Assembly (NCBI GenBank): GCA_963724805.1
Contig: CAVRWA010000014.1
Coordinates: 744,001-808,000 of the forward strand
Direction: 5' to 3'
DNA: 64,000 nt
Source of the DNA: CAVQZA01 sp963724805
GTDB taxonomy: Bacteria; Actinomycetota; Thermoleophilia; Gaiellales; Gaiellaceae
Shown in pieces: positions 15,847 to 24,319 of this stretch. A program made the translations under genes and the position numbers. Each line of letters starts with the position of its first letter. Position 1 is the first letter of the stretch. Below the pieces are notes generated by a model. That model did no database searches, was not told the DNA's origin, and was given only the letters and a program-made list of their open reading frames with translations.

Positions 15847-17606
15847 CGCGAGATCCTTGCGATCACGGCGCCGGTGCCGTCGTTGTACTTCACGTCGAGC
15901 CGCTTCCCCCAGGCGCCCAGGTCGCAGCCGTAGCAGAGGAGCCATCGCGCGGTCGCCGCGTCCGCCGCGCGCCGCGGCAGGAGCCACGTCTGCATGTACG
16001 GCGGGAGGGCCGTGAGCGTGATCGGCGTCGAGACCTGGATGTTCGGCCCGGTCTCGACCACGAACGTCTCGCCCTCGGGGATCAGGTCACGGGCAGCCAG
16101 CATGAACGGCGAGGAGATGTCGACGCCGCGCGCGCCTGCGAGCGGCCGGAGCTCCGCGGGCAGCGCCGCGTTCGCCGCCGCGCGGCGCTGCAGCTCGTGG
16201 AACGCGGAGGGGAATTCGATCAGCCCGCACGCGAGAGCAGCCGCGGCCACCAGCACCGCCCCCGCCTCGGCGGTCCTCGTGCGGTCGTCCGACGAGCGCC
16301 AGGCGGTGAGCGCGGCCGACCTGCGGCCGACGGCCACCGGGTACTTCACGAGCAGCGCGTCGACGGAGTAGGCGGCGAGGAGGAAGAGGCTCAATCGCAT
16401 GAGTAAGGCCGCTCCCATCGCATGCCGGTCGACCTCGAGCCCGCTCATGTGCCAGGAGAGCAGGAGGTGCGGATAGGTCGTGATCAGGATCGCGAGCGGG
16501 ACGAGCTCGACGATCGTTCCTCCAGCGAGAAGGGCGGACAGGAGGGCCAGCGCGAGGGTCGCGACGATCCAGGCGCAGACGGCCGGGACGCCGCGCAGGA
16601 AGAGGGCCTTCTCCGCGAAGGCCGGTAACGGGAAGAAGCGCTTGCTGGCGTTGTCGTTGTAGGTGAGGATCTCGGGCTCGAGCAGCGAGGCGACCGAGCG
16701 CGGGCTCGAGGCCGGCGGTCGCTGTTGCCCGTGGAACGGTGCGCCGAGGGTGTACGCGGGATGGCTGAGCAGGTACTCGAGGTAGACGCGGCGGCCGTCC
16801 TGCTCGACCCACTCGGTCTGCGCCGGGCCGGCCTGTGCCGGGAGCCCGTGCGACTCGAAGTAGGAGTGCAACGAGTCGTTCGGCATGACCCGGTAGGTCA
16901 TGACGTCTTTCAGCGGCTGGAGCCAGCGCTTCCCGGCTTCGGCCGATCCGTAGTCTGCGGCGAAGATCACGATGCAGCCGACGGCGAGCACGACTTTCAG
17001 CCTTCGCTGCGCGGGGTTGACCAGCGTGAGCGCGACGAGGATCCCAACCATCAGGAGCACCTCGGCGTTGGTGTCGCGGGCGAACGCCCACAACAGGGAG
17101 AGGGTGAGCACGGCCGCCGCCCAGCCCTTTCCAGGGTGCTGGACGAGCATGATCCAGGCTGCGACGAGCAACGCCGTGAGCGCGAACGTCAAGGACTCGC
17201 TCAAGAGGAGCGTGTCCCAGAGCACGACCTCCGTCGTCGCGCTGAACCCGAGGACGACGGCGAAGGCGACCGGTCCGAGCCACCGCGTCCGGATCGAGCG
17301 CGCGACCGCCGCAGCGAGCAGCAGCCAGGCGATCGTCGAGATCACCATCTGCGCGACCATCCGCGAGTCGGACGTCGTGAACACCTTGAAGAACAGCGGG
17401 ATGGTGAAGCCGCGCTGCCCCGTGTAGAAGCCGGTGCTGAAGAGCGACAGGTGCGCGACCTGCTCGTAGCCGACGGTGTCGGTGACCCGGTCGGCGATGT
17501 AGGTGGAGCTTCCGGCGCGAAGCAGGACGTAGAAGGCCGCGATGGCGCCGTAGAGCACGAGCATCGGACTGGCGGCCCGGGGGAGGCGCGACTTGATCCG
17601 TATCAC
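15843..17606 (-). CDS. GT-C-like membrane protein
   Basis: 587 residues starting at GTG 17606. Ten to twelve helices run to about residue 450, then a soluble tail of ~110 residues ending in CYGCDLGAWGKRLDVKY. The first outer loop has YIADRVTDTVGYEQVAHLS, with an Asp that could be catalytic in a GT-C fold, and SLLWAFARDTNAEV follows several helices later. Its stop overlaps the next gene's GTG and it starts 30 bases after the methyltransferase upstream. It is probably a polyprenyl-sugar-using transferase; other polytopic functions are not excluded. Confidence 0.6.
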   Translation of the reverse strand: MIRIKSRLPRAASPMLVLYGAIAAFYVLLRAGSSTYIADRVTDTVGYEQVAHLSLFSTGFYTGQRGFTIPLFFKVFTTSDSRMVAQMVISTIAWLLLAAAVARSIRTRWLGPVAFAVVLGFSATTEVVLWDTLLLSESLTFALTALLVAAWIMLVQHPGKGWAAAVLTLSLLWAFARDTNAEVLLMVGILVALTLVNPAQRRLKVVLAVGCIVIFAADYGSAEAGKRWLQPLKDVMTYRVMPNDSLHSYFESHGLPAQAGPAQTEWVEQDGRRVYLEYLLSHPAYTLGAPFHGQQRPPASSPRSVASLLEPEILTYNDNASKRFFPLPAFAEKALFLRGVPAVCAWIVATLALALLSALLAGGTIVELVPLAILITTYPHLLLSWHMSGLEVDRHAMGAALLMRLSLFLLAAYSVDALLVKYPVAVGRRSAALTAWRSSDDRTRTAEAGAVLVAAAALACGLIEFPSAFHELQRRAAANAALPAELRPLAGARGVDISSPFMLAARDLIPEGETFVVETGPNIQVSTPITLTALPPYMQTWLLPRRAADAATARWLLCYGCDLGAWGKRLDVKYNDGTGAVIARISR

Positions 17607-17636
17607 TCGGGTTCGCCCGCCATCCTCGCGATTCTC

Positions 17637-18371
17637 TCAGGATCGAAGCGTGCTCTCCCTCGCCCAAACGACGAGGCCGTCCGACCAGTAGGGCACGAGC
17701 GCATTCAGCTGCGCGAGCACGACGCGAACCGCGTTCTGGGCGTGCGTGACCGTGCGCCGGCGTGACGTGCCCGTGACCTTGCGCCGGGTCGGGTTGTGGT
17801 AGTAGGCGATCCGCTCGACCTCCCAGCCCGCGCGCTCCAGGAGCGTGCGGAGGGTGCTCGGGCTCTGCCAGGAGGTGTGGTCCGGGTGGATCAGCTCCGA
17901 GCCGGAGATCGGCGCGAGGAAGTTGAGCAGCCGGTAGGCGTTCGGCGTCGTCAGCACAAGCCGGGGCGCCGCCTCGTGCATCGCGCGCAGGAACGGCCCC
18001 GGCGCGTCGAGGTGCTCGATGATCTCGCCTGCGATCACGACGTCCGCAGGTGCCAGGCCGAGCGCACGCACCGCCTCGGCCGACTGCGCGTCGACGACGT
18101 AGGCCTCGTAGCCCTCCGCCCGTGCGGCGGCCACGCCCTCTTCGGACGAGTCGAGCCCGACGAGCGAAGAGGCGACCGCGGCAAGGCGCGCGTGCAGCCA
18201 CACCTCCTGGGCGATCTTGGAGGCCATCAACTCGTCCACGAACCCGACGTGGACGACCCGCCGGCCGCGCGCCGCCTCGATCAGCGCCTCGTGCCGTTCG
18301 ACGGGTCGGCCGCGCGGCAGCCGGTGCCACCAGCGGATCCGCTCCTCGCGCTCGGTGCCGATCGAGCTCAT
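17637..18371 (-). CDS. SAM-dependent methyltransferase heading the minus-strand run
   Basis: 244 residues. VVHVGFVDELMASK replaces the usual glycine-rich motif I with a weaker version, but LVGLDSSEEGVAAARAEGYE, ADVVIAGEIIEHLDAPGPFL and APRLVLTTPNAYRL are clear Methyltransf_23-type motifs. A basic segment HNPTRRKVTGTSRRRT sits near the C-terminus. ATG 18371 is preferred over upstream in-frame codons because the extension would be low-complexity. CAGAAT at 18383-18378 lies 6 bases upstream, a weak -10-like match. First gene of the run that continues with three GT-C-like genes. Confidence 0.75.
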   Translation of the reverse strand: MSSIGTEREERIRWWHRLPRGRPVERHEALIEAARGRRVVHVGFVDELMASKIAQEVWLHARLAAVASSLVGLDSSEEGVAAARAEGYEAYVVDAQSAEAVRALGLAPADVVIAGEIIEHLDAPGPFLRAMHEAAPRLVLTTPNAYRLLNFLAPISGSELIHPDHTSWQSPSTLRTLLERAGWEVERIAYYHNPTRRKVTGTSRRRTVTHAQNAVRVVLAQLNALVPYWSDGLVVWARESTLRS

Positions 18372-18444
18372 GCGTCGATTCTGACCGGCAGGTCGGCGGG
18401 TGAGCTTGTGCCGTCTTCCGCCCGGGAGGATCATCCGGGGCGGA

Positions 18445-19137
18445 ATGGGAGACGGCACACCTCCTTCGCCGACCAAGTCGCACTGGTCGTGGCTCGCTCA
18501 TCCACTGCTCCTGCTCCTCGTCGGCGCTCTCGTCACCGCCGGGATTACCGGCCTCGTCGTCCCGAGTATCACCCGAGGGTGGCAGAACCACGACACGGCG
18601 CTGAAGATCAGGAGCGATCTGGTCGCGCGGATGGGCACATCCGTCTCCGCGTTCCTCGCCGCGGCCGAGGCCGACGCGGTCTCGACGGCGAATGACCGCC
18701 AGAAGGACCTCGACCGCGCCTACCGCGAATGGGAGGTCGATAGTGCGGAGATCGATTCGCAGATGCTCGCCTACTTTCCCCGCGCTGAGGCGGACGCCGG
18801 GAATCGGTGGCCGGAGGCGCATTGCCTTGGCAAGCGCCCCGAGTCGACGATCACAGCGGACGAGAGCTGGCGCGAATATGCCTGCGCGATCGCGGGCGTC
18901 TATTACCTCTTCAGCGCGCCGGCGTCCCGATACGGGAAACAGGACACGTGGCTCCGTCGGCTCACTGCGTACCTCCGGGTTCCACGCAAGAACGTGGACG
19001 GTGTGCTGGACTCGCCTCGCACGGGCGCCGGGATCAACGCAACCTATGTCTCGGCGATGAGGGAGCTGTTCAGAAAGCTCCGGCTCAGAGAGGGCGAGAT
19101 CAGTCAGCTGATTCTCGCGGCGCCCTCCGCGCTCTGA
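18445..19137 (+). CDS. Unrecognised single-pass membrane protein
   Basis: 230 residues; no family recognised. One hydrophobic helix near the N-terminus (HPLLLLLVGALVTAGITGLVV, about 19-39) after a short Ser/Pro-rich head, then a soluble, charged, mostly helical domain of ~190 residues (LDRAYREWEVDSAEIDSQM; MRELFRKLRLREGEISQLI), probably coiled-coil in parts. ATG 18445 is preceded by a GGAGG-like run about 15 bases upstream, too far for a good ribosome site. Codon usage is less biased than that of its neighbours. It diverges from the methyltransferase gene by 73 bases. Function unknown. Confidence 0.5.
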   Translation: MGDGTPPSPTKSHWSWLAHPLLLLLVGALVTAGITGLVVPSITRGWQNHDTALKIRSDLVARMGTSVSAFLAAAEADAVSTANDRQKDLDRAYREWEVDSAEIDSQMLAYFPRAEADAGNRWPEAHCLGKRPESTITADESWREYACAIAGVYYLFSAPASRYGKQDTWLRRLTAYLRVPRKNVDGVLDSPRTGAGINATYVSAMRELFRKLRLREGEISQLILAAPSAL

Positions 19138-19154
19138 GCAAACACAACCCTGAG

Positions 19155-19160
19155 TACCAT
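19155..19160 (+). promoter_or_regulatory. -10-like element (TACCAT)
   Basis: TACCAT (TANNNT) ends 7 bases before GTG 19168, leaving no room for a ribosome-binding site. This predicts a leaderless mRNA for the GT4 gene. The flanks (GAGTAC-ATCGC-GC) recur before the gene at 33650. Confidence 0.5.
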
Positions 19161-19167
19161 CGCCGCA

Positions 19168-20422
19168 GTGAAGGTGCTGCTCGTGTCGCTCTATTTCCCC
19201 CCCTCGGGAGGCGGCGGCGTGCAGCGGCCGCTCAAGTTCGCGACGCACCTGCCGGCGCTCGGGATCGAGACGCACGTGCTCGCCCCCGACGACTCGAAGT
19301 GGATCCACAGCGACGCGGAGCTGCCGTTGCCGACGCAGGCCTGGGTGCATCGCGTCCGCTTCGTCGGCCCCAAGGGCCGGCTTCCGGCGGAGGAGCTGCA
19401 CGGCGCGACCGGAGTCGACCTCGCCGTGCGTCGCGCGAAGCTGCTCGGGCGCCGGTTCCTCGTCCCCGACGAGAACGTGAGCTGGAACCTGACCGCGATC
19501 CCAGCGGCGATCAAGCTCGTGCGCAGCGAGGGGATCGACGTCGTGATCACGACCTCGCCGCCCGGCTCGGTTCACCTGGTCGGGGCCGCGGCGAAGCGGG
19601 CGACCGGGGTGCGGTGGATCGCAGATCTGCGGGATTCGATCGTCGCGCATCCTCACCGGCGCTCCGAGAGCCTCGCCGTGCGCACCAAGGAGCGAACCGC
19701 CCGCTCGGTCGCGCAGCTCGTCGCGCGCTCGGCCGACGCGATCGTCACCGTCTCGGAGGCGATCACCGAGGAGACGCGAGAGCTCGAGCCGCGCGGCCGG
19801 GTCGTCACGATCGCCAACGGCTCCGACTTCGACGACTTCGCAGGGCTCGAGTACCACCGCGCCGAGCGCTTCCGCATCACTCACGCCGGCAGCTTCTTCG
19901 GCAAGCGGGACCCGCGCCCGTTCCTGCGGGCGCTCGCCGGCCCCGGGCTCGACGACGTCGTCGCGCGGTTCGTCGGCGACTTCCGCTCCACCGACCGGGA
20001 CTGGGCCGAGCCGCTCGACGCTCGGCGAGAGGCTCGAGCTGATCCCCTACGTGCCGCGCAACCGCTCGCTCGAGCTGCAGCGGGACTCCGACGCGCTGCT
20101 GCTCCTGATCCCGGAGGCCGGCGGCCGCGGCCGGGGCGTCCTCTCCGGGAAGGTGTTCGAGTACCTCGCAGCCGAGCGCCCGATCCTCGCGGCGGTGCCG
20201 CCGGACGGGGCCGCGGCCGACCTGATCCGCGAGACGGGAGCAGGGGTCGTCGCCCCCGCCGACGACGCGGACGCGCTGTACGCGGCGCTCACGGGGCTCG
20301 TCGAGCGCTGGCGCGCGGGGACGCTCGACGGAAGCCCGCTCTCGGAGGAGTGGCGCGACCGGCTCTCCCGCCGCGCGCGCGTCGAGGAGCTCGCCCAGCT
20401 GCTCGGAGAGGTCGTTGCATGA
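19168..20422 (+). CDS. GT4-type glycosyltransferase (one frame break)
   Basis: About 417 residues once the frame is joined. The N-terminal part VLLVSLYFPPSGGGGVQRPLKF is a WcaI/Fuc4NAc-transferase-like opening; IVTVSEAITEETRE and THAGSFFGKRDPRPFL mark the start of the donor domain. The frame breaks near 20018-20022 (...EPLDA, then LGERLELIPYVPRN), with KVFEYLAAERPILAAVPPDG in the new frame, the usual GT4 donor-site region. Re-inserting GC into GACGCTCGGC restores the frame, the same pattern as breaks further on. GTG 19168 start, leaderless type. The stop overlaps ATG 20419 of the ligase gene. Confidence 0.8.
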
Positions 20423-21768
20423 CCTTCAGCCGCGTCACCGGTGCGCTGTTCCTGGCCACGCTCTTCTCGGTCACGTTCGAGAAGGTGCACTGGTCGATCG
20501 CCGGGCAGGTCGCGCTCGCCGACCTGCTCACGATCGCGTTCCTGGCCTCGTTCCTCCTCGACGCGCTGCCCGTCCGCAGCTGGCCGCGCACGGTCGGCGT
20601 GATCCTGCTCTTCCTCGCCGGGTTCCTGATCGTCTACTTCGTCGGCTACTTCAACATCGACACGCAGCAGGCGCTGAACCAGTTCGGCAAGGGGCTGGCG
20701 AAGTTCGTGATCCATTTCCTCTTCCTGGCCGCCGGGGTGGCGTTCCTGGCGCGCTCGACCCGGGCGATGTACTGGCGCTCGCTTGCCGCCTTCGTCCTCG
20801 GGATGACCGCGAACGCGGCCTACGGCGTGGTCCAGCTGCTCGTCGCCCGCGCCGGCGGGAACCTCGACTCGCTGGTGCTCTCGCCGCTCACAGGCGGCGC
20901 GAGCGCGATCAACATCTACGGGGCCGTCAACGGCGCGAGCGTCTTCCGGCCGAACGCGCTCACCGGCGACCCGAACCATCTCGGGATCATGCTGATCGTG
21001 CCGCTGCTCGTGCTGACGCCGGTCTACCTCAGGCTCGAGAAAGGGCATCGCCTGCGCTGGCCGCTCGCAGGCCTGCTCGCATTCCTGCTCCTCGTCGAGG
21101 CGGCGACGCTGTCGCGCAGCGGCCTGCTCGGCCTGATCGCCGGCGGCCTCGTCCTGGCCGTGCCCTACCGCCGCAAGCTCTTCTCGCGGGCGCTCCTCGC
21201 GCCGGTCGCCGCGGTGGTTCTGGTCCTCGGCGCGATCGTCTACACGCGGCTGCACTACTTCGAGGTGGTGCTCCGGTCGCGCACCACGGCGAGCAGCAGC
21301 TCGACCCACTTCGCCGTCTACGGCCTGGTGCCGGACGTGCTCCATCTGCACCCGCTCTTCGGGCTCGGGCTGAACGACTTCTCCGTCTACTACGAGCTCG
21401 TCACGGGGAAGACGAACTGGGGGCCCCACTCGTTCTACGTCGCGCTGCTGGTCGAGACCGGGGTCGTCGGGACGGCGCTCTTCGCCGCGTTCCTCTACTA
21501 CGTGTTCCGCCGGCTGGGCGCCGCCCGGCGGCTCGGCCGCGAGCTGACTCTGGCCCGCGATCCGCTCGCGGCGCGCGTCCGGCCGCTCGCCTGGGGCCTC
21601 ACCGCAGCCCTCGTCGGCACGATGGCGGCGAACATCTTCTACCTGACGATGAGCTTCTACTACTTCTACGCGTTCGTGGCGCTCGCGCTCGCGGTACCGC
21701 TCGTGTTCCGGCCCCGTGCCTACGTGGCGTCGCCCGCGACCCAGGGTGGGGCGTCCTCGCCGACGTAG
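20419..21768 (+). CDS. O-antigen ligase/polymerase family protein
   Basis: 449 residues, about twelve helices, Wzy_C (O-antigen ligase) family. Typical points are FRPNALTGDPNHLGIM, LSRSGLLGLIAGG and, after a large outer loop, GPHSFYVALLVETGVVGT with the conserved His and Glu. Family members either polymerise repeat units or ligate a finished glycan to its acceptor at the outer face of the membrane. ATGA overlap with the GT4 upstream. The 3' end overlaps the convergent methyltransferase by 49 bases. Whether it acts as polymerase or ligase cannot be decided from sequence. Confidence 0.85.
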   Translation: MTFSRVTGALFLATLFSVTFEKVHWSIAGQVALADLLTIAFLASFLLDALPVRSWPRTVGVILLFLAGFLIVYFVGYFNIDTQQALNQFGKGLAKFVIHFLFLAAGVAFLARSTRAMYWRSLAAFVLGMTANAAYGVVQLLVARAGGNLDSLVLSPLTGGASAINIYGAVNGASVFRPNALTGDPNHLGIMLIVPLLVLTPVYLRLEKGHRLRWPLAGLLAFLLLVEAATLSRSGLLGLIAGGLVLAVPYRRKLFSRALLAPVAAVVLVLGAIVYTRLHYFEVVLRSRTTASSSSTHFAVYGLVPDVLHLHPLFGLGLNDFSVYYELVTGKTNWGPHSFYVALLVETGVVGTALFAAFLYYVFRRLGAARRLGRELTLARDPLAARVRPLAWGLTAALVGTMAANIFYLTMSFYYFYAFVALALAVPLVFRPRAYVASPATQGGASSPT

Positions 21769-22502
21769 GAGAGGTACGGCTTCGGCTCGGCGGGCCGGAC
21801 TCCCGTCAGCACCGCGCGCTGCCAGCCCGTGTGGCGCGAGTACACGGGCTCGACCCGGACGTCGGCGAAGCCGACCATCTCGAGCCAGCTCCTAAGCGCC
21901 AGCCGGGAGGGAAGGTGCGTGATCGTGCGCTGGCCCCGGTAGAGGTCCGGCCAGTGCACCTCGACCACGTTCTTGCCCGCGAGTCGGCGGTTCCGGGTCG
22001 TCGCGCTCTCGATCACGACGAGCCCGTCCGTGCGCGTGAGGTGAAAGAGGCGCCGCAGGAGTCGGAGCTGCTCCACGTTGTGGTAGACGACCCCGAGGCA
22101 CCAGACCAGGTCGAATGTCCCGAGCTGCTCCAGCTCGCCGGGCGACAGGTACATCAGGTTTCCGGTCACGTAGCGGGTGGGGCAGAGAGCCTCGATTCCC
22201 GGCAGCCACCGTTGCACCAGCTCGTCCTTCTCCGGCAGGTCGAGCAGCACGAGCTCGGCGGGCGCGAGCGCCGCGAGCAGACGCGAGTCCTCGCCGTGCT
22301 TGGGCCCGATCTCGAGGATCCGGCTGCCGCGGAAGCGTTCGAGGCGCCCGGAGCGGCGCAGGTGCTCGAAGACGACCCGCTCCTGGGTCTCGGCGAGCCG
22401 CTTCGGGTCTGTGAGTCGCCACCAGAGACGCGCGCGCCTCGACGTAGAGGCTCCAGACTCGCGAGCCGAGGGTGCGGGGTGGCGCGTCCAGGCCGCCAGC
22501 AT
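21720..22502 (-). CDS. SAM-dependent methyltransferase (CmoB/DUF1698-like)
   Basis: 260 residues. GSRILEIGPKHGEDSRLLAAL is motif I, LVLLDLPEK motif II, and TFDLVWCLGVVYHNVEQLRLL is the DUF1698/CmoB-like motif with VVYH. WPDLYRGQRTITHLPSR follows near the C-terminus. The protein at 63143-64000 has the same general plan (CLGILYHLDHP). Start ATG 22502; TACGCT at 22523-22518 on this strand is a -10 candidate 15 bases upstream. A glycan O-methyltransferase is a fair guess. Confidence 0.8.
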   Translation of the reverse strand: MLAAWTRHPAPSARESGASTSRRARLWWRLTDPKRLAETQERVVFEHLRRSGRLERFRGSRILEIGPKHGEDSRLLAALAPAELVLLDLPEKDELVQRWLPGIEALCPTRYVTGNLMYLSPGELEQLGTFDLVWCLGVVYHNVEQLRLLRRLFHLTRTDGLVVIESATTRNRRLAGKNVVEVHWPDLYRGQRTITHLPSRLALRSWLEMVGFADVRVEPVYSRHTGWQRAVLTGVRPAEPKPYLSYVGEDAPPWVAGDAT

Positions 22503-22516
22503 AACCGGCGCTCGTC

Positions 22517-22523
22517 TAGCGTA
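22517..22523. promoter_or_regulatory. Overlapping divergent -10-like elements
   Basis: Plus strand TAGCGT (22517-22522) ends 9 bases before GTG 22532. Minus strand TACGCT (22523-22518) ends 15 bases before ATG 22502. The two share five bases, so the two transcripts cannot easily be started at once. The minus-strand hexamer recurs at 50398-50393 upstream of another minus-strand gene. Confidence 0.45.
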
Positions 22524-22531
22524 AGCGGCAC

Positions 22532-23614
22532 GTGAAGGTCGTCGTCCTCACCACGTCGTATCCCCGCCATCCGGGCGATCCCGCGGGGCGGTTCGTCGCC
22601 GACGCGGTCGAGCGCGTGCGGGCGCGCGGGGTCGAGGTCGAGGTCGTCTCGCCCGCGTCGTTCGAGCACCACGGGATCGCCTTCGGCTCGGGCGTGGTCG
22701 GCAACCTCCGGCAGCGCCCGCTGCTCGCGCTGTACCTCCCGTCGATGCAGCGCAACTTCCGGCGCGCGGCGCGCGAGGCCGCGGTGGACGCCGACCTCGT
22801 GCACGCGCACTGGCTCCCGTCGGGCGGGGTGGCGATGTCGCTCGGGAAGCCCTTCGTCGTCCAGGTCTGGGGGACCGATCTCGAGATCGCGCGGCGGCTG
22901 CCGCTGCTCGCGAAGCCGATCCTGCGGCGTGCCGAGCTCGTGATCGCGGCCTCGAACGCTCTCGCGGCCGATGCGGAGCGCCTGGGGGCGCGGGAGGTTC
23001 GCGTGATCCCGAGCGGCGTGGACGTGCCCGGATCGGTGCCCGATCCGGACGAGCCGCCGCACATCCTCTTCGCCGGGCGGCTGTCCCGGGAGAAGGGCAT
23101 CCTCGACCTCGTCCAGGCCGCGGAGGGTCTGCCGCTCGTCGTAGCCGGCGACGGCCCGCTCCGCGAGAAGGTGCCCGGCGCGCTCGGGATGGTGCCCCAC
23201 CACGACCTCCTGCCGATGTACGGGCGAGCCGCCGTCTTCGCCTGCCCGTCGCACCGCGAGGGCTTCGGCGTGGCCTGCGCCGAGGCGATGGCCGCCGGCC
23301 GTCCGGTGGTCGCCGGCGCCGTCGGCGGGCTGCTCGACCTCGTCGTCGACGGCGAGACCGGCCTGCTCGTCGAGCCGGGCGACATCGCGGGACTGCGGGC
23401 CGCGCTCGAGCGGCTGCTCGGCGACGCCGAGCTCCGGCGGCGCCTCGGCGCCGCCGCGCGCGAGCGGGCGCGCCGGAAGTTCGCGTGGCAGCCGGTGACC
23501 GACGCGACGCTGATCGCCTACGACGACGTCCTGCGCCCGACGGCCCAGAGCGAGAGGCCGAATGGCAGAGGCAGCCAGTCGAGCGGGCGCAATACCGGCA
23601 CCAGGGCGTCGTAG
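22532..23614 (+). CDS. GT4 family glycosyltransferase
   Basis: About 360 residues, intact. VVVLTTSYPRHPGDPAGRFVAD at the N-terminus, VHAHWLPSGGVA acceptor-side motif, ILFAGRLSREKGILDL, VVAGDGPLREK and CPSHREGFGVACAEAMAAGRP with the GT4 E-x7-E pair. Paralogue of the GT4 at 10262. GTG 22532, with no ribosome site but a -10-like hexamer 9 bases upstream. The last ~27 residues (after YDDVLRPTAQ) read through the convergent methyltransferase gene and look unlike GT4 tails. Confidence 0.9.
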   Translation: MKVVVLTTSYPRHPGDPAGRFVADAVERVRARGVEVEVVSPASFEHHGIAFGSGVVGNLRQRPLLALYLPSMQRNFRRAAREAAVDADLVHAHWLPSGGVAMSLGKPFVVQVWGTDLEIARRLPLLAKPILRRAELVIAASNALAADAERLGAREVRVIPSGVDVPGSVPDPDEPPHILFAGRLSREKGILDLVQAAEGLPLVVAGDGPLREKVPGALGMVPHHDLLPMYGRAAVFACPSHREGFGVACAEAMAAGRPVVAGAVGGLLDLVVDGETGLLVEPGDIAGLRAALERLLGDAELRRRLGAAARERARRKFAWQPVTDATLIAYDDVLRPTAQSERPNGRGSQSSGRNTGTRAS

Positions 23615-24228
23615 ACGCGAAGCGGCCCGGTCGGCACCTGGTCGCGCCGGAGCAGCCGGGACGAGACGAGCCAGCCAGCAGCACCGACGGGATTGACGTA
23701 GCGGAGCTCGACAGGCTCGAGGCCGGCGCTATCGAGCCTCCGTCCTAGCTGGCCGCGGCTGTACCGACGCTCGTGGCCGACGCTGCGGTCGACCTCCCCG
23801 AACAGCGCCTGATGCGCCGGCACGAGCAGTAGCACGTGCCCTCCGGGCTTCAGGCATTCCGCGAACCGTCGCAGGACGGTCAAGTCCGCGCGGATGTGCT
23901 CGAGCACGTTCAGGCACACGACGCTGTCGAACGAACCGAGCTCCCCGAGCGCGCCGTCGTCGCCGTGGACGACCGACACGCGGGAGTTGCCCTCGAAGCG
24001 AGCGCGCAGGCGCGGGACGAACTCGCCGTCGGGCTCGACGGCCACGACCTCGGTGCTGGCCGCGATCAGCTCGGTGAAGGTGCCGACTCCGGCGCCGAAG
24101 TCGAGCACTCTGGCGCCGAGGAGCGGTCTCGCCCGCCGAAACAGCCAGTCGTTGTAGTTGCGCGCCTCCGCCATCCGGTCGAGCGACTCGTCCTGACCTT
24201 CGGGCGCGACGAACGAAGGAGTTGGCAC
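23518..24228 (-). CDS. Class I SAM-dependent methyltransferase
   Basis: 236 residues. ARVLDFGAGVGTFTELIA is motif I, EVVAVEPDGEFVPRL motif II, FDSVVCLNVLEHIRADL and LKPGGHVLLLVPAHQAL follow. The stretch FGEVDRSVGHERRYSRGQL after the core is common in methyltransferases next to DPM1-like GT2 genes. Start GTG 24228 is supported by TACGAT 7 bases upstream on this strand. The 3' end overlaps the GT4 gene by 97 bases. The divergent gene to its right encodes a GT-C-like protein. Confidence 0.85.
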   Translation of the reverse strand: MPTPSFVAPEGQDESLDRMAEARNYNDWLFRRARPLLGARVLDFGAGVGTFTELIAASTEVVAVEPDGEFVPRLRARFEGNSRVSVVHGDDGALGELGSFDSVVCLNVLEHIRADLTVLRRFAECLKPGGHVLLLVPAHQALFGEVDRSVGHERRYSRGQLGRRLDSAGLEPVELRYVNPVGAAGWLVSSRLLRRDQVPTGPLRVYDALVPVLRPLDWLPLPFGLSLWAVGRRTSS

Positions 24229-24235
24229 GGGAGCA

Positions 24236-24241
24236 ATCGTA
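24236..24241 (-). promoter_or_regulatory. -10-like element (TACGAT) for the methyltransferase
   Basis: TACGAT on the minus strand ends 7 bases before GTG 24228, the leaderless spacing. It lies back to back with TATGAT at 24253-24258 for the opposite strand. Confidence 0.5.
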
Positions 24242-24252
24242 GACGCGGACGC

Positions 24253-24258
24253 TATGAT
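24253..24258 (+). promoter_or_regulatory. -10 element (TATGAT)
   Basis: TATGAT is one base from the TATAAT consensus and is the strongest -10 match noticed. It ends 10 bases before GTG 24269 of a 16-codon reading frame and 57 bases before the membrane protein start. No good -35 at the usual distance. Confidence 0.5.
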
Positions 24259-24268
24259 CGGCCCGCCC

Positions 24269-24319
24269 GTGGATTTGCAGCCGAATCATGCGCCGTTTGG
24301 CGCAGCGGTGTGCCGATGA
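24269..24319 (+). CDS. 16-residue leader-type reading frame coupled to the next gene
   Basis: GTG at 24269 opens a frame of 16 codons (VDLQPNHAPFGAAVCR) ending in TGA 24317-24319, which overlaps the ATG of the downstream membrane protein as ATGA. TATGAT ends 10 bases before the GTG. The placement suggests that ribosomes start on a nearly leaderless mRNA, translate the short frame and re-start on the main gene. It could instead be a chance frame; no composition test was possible on so few codons. Confidence 0.35.
   Translation: MDLQPNHAPFGAAVCR

Noticed and set aside
16087..19884. A 1265-codon open frame on the minus strand and similar very long open frames antisense to or across real genes (for example 7393-9384 minus, 12353-14665 plus, 50451-53936 plus)
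   Set aside because: They are Arg/Gly/Ala-rich shadows caused by high GC, or run across several true genes in mixed frames; no family motifs occur in the shadow parts.
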